A DNA stretch of 14,782 bases, from NCBI GenBank assembly GCA_027600665.1, contig JADGJL010000568.1, positions 3,090-17,871 on the forward strand, given 5' to 3'. The DNA is from Irineochytrium annulatum. Lineage: Eukaryota; Chytridiomycota; Chytridiomycetes; Chytridiales; Chytridiaceae. Shown here piece by piece: positions 9,131-14,782 of the stretch. The notes below the pieces were generated by a model, which saw nothing but the letters and a program-made list of their open reading frames with translations, made no database searches and was not told the DNA's origin. The position numbers were made by a program, and so were the translations under genes. How positions within the stretch are numbered: the first letter of the stretch is position 1; every line of letters begins with the position of its first letter.

Positions 9131-11088
9131 ATGGAGCCTCAAGCCTTCGACGTGATTGTTGTTGGAACCGGCGTCGTGGAGTCCATGGTTGCTGCGTAGG
9201 TATATAACCGTCGTACTTCCTCAAGTAACTTTATATTGTGCAGTGGGCTATCCCGCGCGGGCCTTTCGATTTGCCACCTTGACCGCAACTCATTCTACGG
9301 AAATCACCTCGGAGCGTTTACTTTAACGGAGCTTCTGGCGGTACTGAAACAAGGTTGGAAGATTTGCTTTAACATGGTTTTGATTCTACTGCACAGAAAG
9401 CGGCCCTTCTTGCAAAAATGTCTCGATAACGATTCCTGAACAGCCGTTTGACGGTAGCTATTCGAATTTTTTTTTTTTTTCAACTAACAATCACTAGAAT
9501 CTGCATGGCTCGCGCTACGTGAGGATATTACTGCTGACAGATATGAGGTGGCAAGGAAAACTATCTCAGCTTTAATGCCGGGTTTTTCGTTTGACATGGA
9601 TGACGCGACCGCCGTTACGTTGAAGGCCAAGGCTGTGTTGTTGTTCAGTCTCCTGAAGGTCTCGCGAGATTACGCGCTGGAGCTGTGCCCGAAGTTAATA
9701 TCATGCAACGGACCCATAGTGCAGCTACTCATTGATTCACAAACGAGCAACTATCTCGAGTTTAAATCTTTGGAAAAGCTTATGGTTTACACAAGCGAAG
9801 GCTTGGAGGATGTAGGCTGACAATTTGATGATGAGATTTTGATTGTGAATATCAGATCCCTGGCTCGAAAGAAGACGTGTTTAAAAACGAGTCAATCAGT
9901 TTAGTTGATAAAAGGCGTCTGATGAAGTTGTTGTCGTCATCGGACCCTTCGGCTATCGCTGACGATGACAGTTAGTTCTCGGCGTAAGAAGTAAGGCTAA
10001 ATAGTTGCAAGAACGCACCTTCTCCGAGTACCTCCGCCAGACTGGTCTCAACGAAAAATTGCAATCGGTGATTTTCCACGGAATTGGCCAATATGTGCGT
10101 TCGGACGATGCCGAGACAGGTTCTATCATCTTCTCCCATGAACCAATTCATGAATCGACGTATTGCAGTTACCGTCAGCAAGGGAGTGCAAGCGCTTCGC
10201 AACTATCTCCAATCACTGGGCCGTTTCGGCAGCACAGCCTACTTGACGGGGATTTATGGCCTGGGGAGCGAGATTTCACAGGCATTCTGCCGGTTTGATC
10301 CTTAAGCATTTGTGAAGACCTAAAGAACAGAAGATACAGTGCAGTATATGGGGGAGAGTATCGCCTTGGTTACCAGATCGATAGAGTTGACGTTGATGAC
10401 GAGGGTAATGTCAAGGTGATAGGCCCGGACGGAATCCTCACAGCTCCGCGCTTGATGGCTTCCCCAGACTACCTCCCACTACTACCGAATACCCTGGGAA
10501 CACAATCACAAAAGATGTTAGCATCACTTTTATTGTGGAAGACTAAATATGTATAGAATCTCCCGCGCGATCTTAGTTCTCTCTTCACCAATACGCAATG
10601 CAGCAGATCTGTCCCTTATTATTTTTCCTCCCACAGGAGGTTATCATGGTGTCATCGCCGTTCAACAAAGCGCCGAGAGCCGGTCCTGCCCACGCGGACA
10701 ATGTAACTTGCGGAGTCACGCTCATACACGCTAACTGACAGCAGATGTTGTGCATCTTCAAACTGAGTCGGCAACAAACACACCCGAGCTCGACTTAATG
10801 AAGGCAGAGTTAACGATACTATCACTTGTACCAGGTATGTGATATCGACATATATAGACAATGATTTCTGTTCCAGAGGGCAGCTGCCTCTTGAAGATGT
10901 ACTATCAGCAAAACGTCGTGGTGCTTGACGAACCCGCCAAGCTGCATTGCGGGGTCGTGTGCCCGAACCTCGAGCAATCGCTTTCTATCGAAGAAGCCGT
11001 CGCAATTGCTCGACGTGCCTTCCACACCCTGCTGCCGGATAAAGAGTTTATTCCCCCGAGCCCAAATCCGGCCGTCGATATCGACTAG
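9131..11088 (+). CDS. MRS6: Rab escort protein (Rab geranylgeranyltransferase component A)
   Basis: Binds newly made Rab GTPases and presents them to Rab geranylgeranyltransferase in the cytosol, then delivers them to membranes. Exons: 9131-9195, 9244-9353, 9397-9453, 9498-9811, 9856-9970, 10012-10119, 10169-10292, 10340-10516, 10557-10702, 10745-10834, 10877-11088. They give 505 aa; every junction keeps frame, and introns are 40-49 nt. Family marks: FAD-fold-like start FDVIVVGTGVVESMVAAGLS then CHLDRNSFYG; GPIVQLLIDSQTSNYLEFKS near 147-167; PGSKEDVFKNESISLVDKRR from 184; LGRFGSTAYLTGIYG at 273-287 with QAFCRAVYGG following; CPRGQYVVHL near 401-410; and a C-terminal FIPPSPNP. YGNH stands where the family usually has YGG. 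It could only be confused with Rab GDI, but the KEDVF block and C-terminal tail favour the escort protein. The stop overlaps the opposite-strand RSM22 end. Confidence 0.95.
11048..11088. other. 41-bp tail-to-tail coding overlap of Rab escort and RSM22 genes
   Basis: The plus-strand Rab escort stop is TAG at 11086-11088. The minus-strand RSM22 stop is TAA at 11050-11048. Both frames are fixed by conserved motifs just upstream: FIPPSPNP for the escort protein, and ARKASWGDLW for RSM22. The last 13 codons of each protein are thus encoded by the same base pairs. No dedicated 3' UTR spacer exists, so the two mature transcripts must be antisense over at least this stretch. Confidence 0.85.
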
Positions 11089-12410
11089 GCTTCTTCTCCT
11101 TCGGCGGATGTGTCCACAGGTCGCCCCAGCTCGCCTTCCGCGCATCGGTGTACGCTTTCTTTCCTCCCGACTTTGCGACGATTTGTCGAGTGATCAGGCC
11201 CGACGTGTTGCAGGCGTCCATTATCACGTGGCCCTTGCTCCGTATCGGTGTATTAATTAAACGCGCGGCGTCTGCAGAAAGCTTGTCAATAAATAGAAAA
11301 TCCGATTACAAAACGTTGCCTTTTTGGTCTTGAACACGCGGACCTCGACGGATAGCCACATAGGAAAACGCGAGATCCAAATAGTCCGTCTTTGGCAGTT
11401 TAAATTTCGACACCTGCACACCTTTAGTGCGTCGAAGGTAAAAGAGCGCCCATACGTCCTCTCTGCTTAGTTGCAGGCGCCGCAGGAATGTACATGGCTC
11501 TGCTAGCCCACGCCGCGGACATTCTCTGTCGTGTGGACACTAGTCATGATAATAAGTTGTCAGTGTCGGTTACCGATCACTTACAGGTGCAAGGACGTGT
11601 CCGGTGCTCCCCCGAGTGCCGTCCTTGGACGATAATATGCGCTCCCGCGCTGACTCGACAATATCAAAGCCCTCCTTTCGGCCATCTTCCAGGATGACCT
11701 AGCGTAGTGTCACACGCTGTAAGAGAAACAAAAAGTTTACCAATGTTCCACCTGTCGCATTCCACAAGTCATCGACATGGTGGTGGCGCTCATCACTGTC
11801 GACAATCTCGGAGAGTGTAAAGGCCGATATCACTACATCATGCTTTTCTCCCTACATGTGCCCACTCCTCAGTGTGCGACTAAGAACGGCGCCTCTACCT
11901 GTGTAATGGAACGCTTGTAGTGGAAGCACTCGTTATTAAAGTGGGACTAGCTTATTAGTGTCGTCCCTGGGTTAGCGTAGAACCTACGTCCGCGATTCTC
12001 TGAACGGCCTTCTGCATCGCGGGTGAGTTGTCGACGACGACCATGGTGGTGGGCTTCCACAAGTCATGCACCGCCCTGTCCTAGGTGTAAGGACTTACGC
12101 GACAGCCTTCCAATTGACGCGTCGAAACCAACCATACGGCCGTTCCTATTCCGCTGCCGAAGTCGAGAACGCTTGCGGGGTTGGGGACGCCCATGTCGCG
12201 AAGATGCGACAATACTGTATGAGTGGCAGCGTGGTAGATTGGCGCCAGCTTTACGCAGACAGGCGACAAGTCAGAGCCCTTGATCTCGCGCAGGATATCG
12301 GGGATCTTGAAGCTCGCCTTTCCAAACTTGAGCATCGCGTAAGCGGCGACTGGCCTTGTGAGGATTGTTATGGTGGGATTCAGAAGCAATTGACGGACCG
12401 ACTGCGCCAT
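11048..12410 (-). CDS. RSM22: Mitochondrial ribosome assembly protein RSM22/METTL17
   Basis: Methyltransferase-like, Fe-S-binding factor of the mitochondrial small ribosomal subunit. Exons in coding order: 12410-12099, 12053-11988, 11946-11899, 11851-11741, 11698-11585, 11539-11456, 11413-11338, 11271-11048; about 345 aa. Introns are 41-47 nt except the last. Marks: SAM-fold motif SVLDFGSGIGTAVWL at 80-94; MVVVDNSPAM; EKHDVVISAFTLSEI; VILEDGRKEGF; CPHDREC with a third Cys nine residues later, and a fourth in HVIMDAC about 58 residues on, matching METTL17-type cluster ligands; FSYVAIRR; and a SKGHV to KASWGDLW end. The sixth intron (42 nt, no stop, length divisible by three) is called because the family lacks that insert. 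The last intron (66 nt, GTGTTC donor) is uncertain but must remove an in-frame TAA. The N-terminus seems short for the family, so the true start may lie upstream. Confidence 0.9.
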
Positions 12411-12466
12411 GTCCCACTTCTGTCAAGCCGTTTTCATTGGAGCTGGTTCTTTTCGCATCCATCAAC
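12411..12466. promoter_or_regulatory. Compact divergent promoter region of RSM22 and eL28 genes
   Basis: Only about 56 bp separate the RSM22 ATG (minus strand) from the donor of the eL28 leader intron (plus strand). The non-coding first exon of the eL28 gene and the leader of RSM22 must both start in or near this stretch, probably overlapping. A pyrimidine-rich string (GGTTCTTTTCGCATCC, about 12444-12459) just before the donor resembles the start of a ribosomal-protein mRNA leader. The promoter is inferred from gene layout; I see no clear TATA box. Confidence 0.45.
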
Positions 12467-12583
12467 GTGAGTGTTCGGGTTGACGACGGGGATGAGGGAT
12501 CCGCTGAGGATGGACTGAAAGCGCGGGAGATTCGACCGGCAGCACAGTCTTTGCCGTGACTGATCACGATTTCCTTGCCACAG
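12467..12583 (+). other. 5' leader intron of the eL28 gene
   Basis: A GTGAGT donor at 12467 follows CATCAAC, and a CTTGCCACAG acceptor ends at 12583, four bases before the eL28 ATG. TGACTGATC near 12557-12565 offers a possible branch site. The 117-nt intron is longer than most in this window, which fits the common habit of ribosomal-protein genes of carrying one intron right at the start codon. It is inferred from splice signals only. Confidence 0.7.
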
Positions 12584-12587
12584 AAAG

Positions 12588-13058
12588 ATGTCGGCCGATT
12601 TGGTGTGGATGCTCACGCGCAACAACAGCTCCTTCCTCGTCAAGAGGAACGGCGTGCAATTCTCCAGGGAGAAGGGCAACCTCTTGAACAAGAACAGCTT
12701 CAAGTACTCTGGAGTCGCGAACGCCAAGGTACCTCTTCGTGGATTATCCTTTTAATGCATGTTTTTTAAACCTTAAACGCGTCGCTAGACCGTGGACGTG
12801 TCCGCCGCGCCCAAGGGTGTCGTCATCTCGCTCAGAAAGAAGGGCGTCCCGGCGTCGAAGCCCGGCAAGTCGGTCCAAACCGCGACCATCTCAAAGGGGA
12901 GCAGGCGCTCGATCAACAAGAGCGTCAAGAACATGGCGAAGAACTACCGCGCGGATCTGACGCACGCCGCGCTCGCCCGGGTTGGCAGGATCATCGAGTC
13001 GCAGAAGGCCCCTAAGCCCCAGAAGGTTAGGAAGGCCAGGGGTGCCAAGAAGCTGTAG
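12588..13058 (+). CDS. RPL28: 60S ribosomal protein eL28
   Basis: Structural protein of the large cytosolic ribosomal subunit. Exons 12588-12728 and 12789-13058 flank a 60-nt intron (AAG|GTACCT to GCTAG|ACC), giving 136 aa, essentially the usual family length of about 137. The start MSADLVWMLTRNNSSFLVKR and the SREKGNLLNKNSFKYSG block are close to animal and fission-yeast eL28. The C-terminal half is Lys/Arg-rich and ends RKARGAKKL. The ATG is the first after the leader intron acceptor and opens the conserved N-terminus. This family is absent from Saccharomyces but common elsewhere in fungi. Strong use of GC-ending codons (AAG, GTC, AAC) fits high expression. It is convergent with the carrier gene, 147 bp away. 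Confidence 0.98.
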
Positions 13059-13205
13059 ATTTTTTCGCGCATAATACATCGAGTGACATCGGAAAATCTT
13101 TTTTAATGCGTTCGTTGCTTGTTTTTGCTAAGACTTCTCCGAATGTCACGTAACAAACGAGGCTTCGAGAGTTCAGCGCACTAGTCTTTATTCTACACTA
13201 TTAAT

Positions 13206-14417
13206 CTAGATGAAAGTTTTACGCATGAAGCCGGTAACAAGCTCGAAGACGACTAAGAGGATACCACCACCCGGACCGAGACGGAGTACCTTCGGAACGA
13301 AACTGCAACGATGTCGTCAATACGGTGCGAATGCACTGGCACTCAACTCACCCTTTGTAAAGAGCCCCAACACCCTCCTCCTTGGCAATCGTCGCAATCG
13401 CCGGAACCGCCCAGTTATACTTGAACGGCTGCACCATCTGACCTTGAACACGCGACTTAACGACATCGAACGGCGTGTTTAGGATCGTCCCTGTAGTTCC
13501 TCCAATGACACCAGCAATGAAATTGTTCATCAGCACGCCGTTAGATGTTTCCGCCTTCGGTAGACGCTGACGGACAGCCCTGACGCCAACGTCAGCAACA
13601 GCGTGAGTGGAAGCCGAAATCTTACTGGATGACACCGAAGTAACCCGCGTTCCAGATGATATGCCGAAGCGCCGTCGCCTCCAACCCCCTCCAGAACGCG
13701 GAAAAGCCCTCCTCCGCGTAGATCTTCCTGAACGCGTCGCCCGTCCCAGTGTATTTCCCAGCCTGATATAACATAACGTTAACCACCACACACCAAGCTA
13801 GTCCCTGATAATACATACGTTCGACTTGTCCTGCAGACTGCGGAAGGACGCACACATCAGCGACAACCACATTGCAACCCATAATTAGCCTACCGAATCT
13901 TGACAAGATCAGGTGAGACGACGACGAGCGATTCGGTCGCGCCGGCGCTCATACCCGTCAAAATGGCCAGAAGCTGCGGGTTCGATACACCCATGCTCTT
14001 GTAAAGCCTTCCGTATTCCTAACCCACGCGTGTTAAATCAACACCAACGGAGGCTCGCGTTTAAACCTCATTGGCACCAAATTTGATTGAACGCTTCGGC
14101 GCCTCAACGAAAATGGGCGGCAGAATGCCCCTGTAAAGAGCCCCGAACCCCTCCTGCGCGATGATTTTCCGAAAGGCGTCCCCGATGGAGGTGTAGCCGC
14201 CGGCGCCGGACTGGAGCTGGAACCGGGTCTTCACGACGTCCAAGGGGTAGCTAAGGTAAGTAGAACCCGTGGGAAAAGAGCGGCATGCATTAACATCGGA
14301 CAGCACCACAACACAAGACGACAAGGATCACCAGACGAGAATCTCGGAGACGCCGGCAATGGCACCCGCCGACAAGGTCATCCATGCAGGAAGGGGGGGC
14401 TGGTTGGGCGCGCTCAT
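13206..14417 (-). CDS. ODC1: Mitochondrial 2-oxodicarboxylate carrier (SLC25A21/ODC family)
   Basis: Inner-membrane carrier exchanging 2-oxoadipate/2-oxoglutarate-type dicarboxylates, tied to lysine metabolism. Exons in coding order: 14417-14332, 14250-14067, 14018-13894, 13837-13819 (19-nt microexon), 13762-13626, 13579-13352, 13302-13206. They give 291 aa, the normal family length, and all phases match. Introns are 46-81 nt. Three carrier repeats are visible: YPLDVVKTR at 30-38 with EEG-type follow-up AQEGFGALYRG; SPDLVKIR at 125-132; and TPFDVVKSR at 219-227. KYNWAVPAIATI and VPKVLRLGPGGGILLVVFE are strong marks of the 2-oxodicarboxylate subfamily. In repeat 2 the signature proline position is Ser (S-P-D instead of P-x-D/E). 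The first Met, at 14417, sits about 15 residues before transmembrane helix 1, as expected. Confidence 0.96.
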
Positions 14418-14782
14418 TGATGGAAGAAGGGGCGAAGAGATGCAACGATCTTGAAAAACTGGCGACAACCCGACTGATGCTCGGCTCCAGCATGTGAAGC
14501 GGAGCACGTCGATTATGCGTGGCCGTAACCGCGGGCTTGCCCATTGGTTATATCAAGCAGCAGCTACTGCATTTACAGCTTCGTTTTTGTTCAAACGACG
14601 CGTAAGGGCGGCAGGACTAGAATCAATCAAGACAACGATTTTCATTGAGGTACTACTCTGTTCGCCGCGTCCAGGACGCGTTCGGGATCAGCTGTGGTAG
14701 GTAAAGAGGGCTGTGGCACGAGTAGACAGCCACCGACAAGTAACAGAATAACGAACAGAGAGCGAAGGCAAAAGGAAAAAGA
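14418..14782. other. Upstream flank of the carrier gene, no firm gene
   Basis: This stretch should hold the carrier promoter and leader on the minus strand. Read on the minus strand, its far end (14740-14782) is strongly pyrimidine-rich (TCTTTTTCCTTTTGCC and similar), which may mark the promoter. A plus-strand frame at 14494-14700 encodes a short hydrophobic stretch (LAHWLYQAAATAFTASFLF) followed by a GTAAGG donor-like site at 14611. It might be the start of a small membrane protein running divergently, but I recognise no family and splicing does not give a convincing continuation. Confidence 0.35.

Noticed and set aside
9467..9480. Run of 14 T as a terminator or mobile-element tail
   Set aside because: It lies inside the third intron of the Rab escort gene, directly before the CTAAC branch site, and serves best as a pyrimidine tract.
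12434..12727. 97-codon minus-strand frame at the eL28 start
   Set aside because: It is antisense to the conserved eL28 exon and its leader intron. It shows no known motif.
14494..14704. Small divergent membrane-protein gene upstream of the carrier
   Set aside because: The hydrophobic stretch and the GTAAGG site are suggestive. However, joining it to the possible downstream exon (YYSVRRVQDAFG) only works in a frame without a start codon, so it cannot be supported.
1..14782. Transposon, inverted terminal repeats, CRISPR array, tRNA or rRNA genes
   Set aside because: I saw no transposase-like protein, no regularly spaced repeats, and no cloverleaf with a matching anticodon arm on a read of both strands. 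A covariance-model scan would be the decisive test for small RNAs.

Overview
The window is eukaryotic nuclear DNA, most likely from a flagellated (zoosporic) fungus. Seven genes can be read with confidence once short GT-AG introns are removed. The case for this lineage is a mixture of traits: an axonemal dynein-associated protein (DNAI7/CASC1), which is kept only where a motile flagellum exists; a Sec2-type Rab GEF with the paired-cysteine C-terminal domain I associate with fungal Sec2 proteins; and cytosolic ribosomal protein eL28, which budding yeast lacks. The species cannot be named from the sequence. Introns are very small (mostly 40-56 nt), with visible CTAAC/CTAAT/CTGAC-type branch sites. 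Simple open reading frames therefore look fragmented although the genes are intact.

Layout, left to right. 1-980: no gene I can support. 981-3542 (+): DNAI7/CASC1, 15 exons, about 637 aa. 3665-4856 (+): a 290-aa coiled-coil protein in 8 exons, unnamed, possibly also flagellar. 4857-5545: leader/intergenic DNA with a candidate leader intron carrying a perfect TACTAAC branch site. 5546-8807 (+): a Sec2-like Rab GEF of about 1,023 aa, GC-rich and low-complexity, with one coding intron. 9131-11088 (+): Rab escort protein, 11 exons, 505 aa. 11048-12410 (-): mitochondrial RSM22/METTL17, about 345 aa in 8 exons, with its 3' coding end overlapping the Rab escort protein by 41 bp. 12588-13058 (+): eL28, with a further intron in its 5' leader. 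13206-14417 (-): mitochondrial 2-oxodicarboxylate carrier, 7 exons, 291 aa. 14418-14782: upstream of the carrier, nothing firm.

Two themes link the genes. The left part holds a flagellar gene next to a same-strand coiled-coil gene. The centre holds two consecutive genes of the Rab GTPase cycle: the GEF that activates a secretory Rab, and the escort protein that presents new Rabs for prenylation. The right part is housekeeping: mitochondrial ribosome maturation, cytosolic ribosome, mitochondrial transport. I found no mobile element, tRNA, rRNA or CRISPR array. Nothing here is clearly a new system. The most useful leads are the unnamed coiled-coil gene, the uncharacterised N-terminal part of the Sec2-like protein, the coding overlap of two conserved genes, and the very compact intron/microexon structure. 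All exon borders were deduced by hand from reading frame, GT-AG rules and family conservation, without transcript data.
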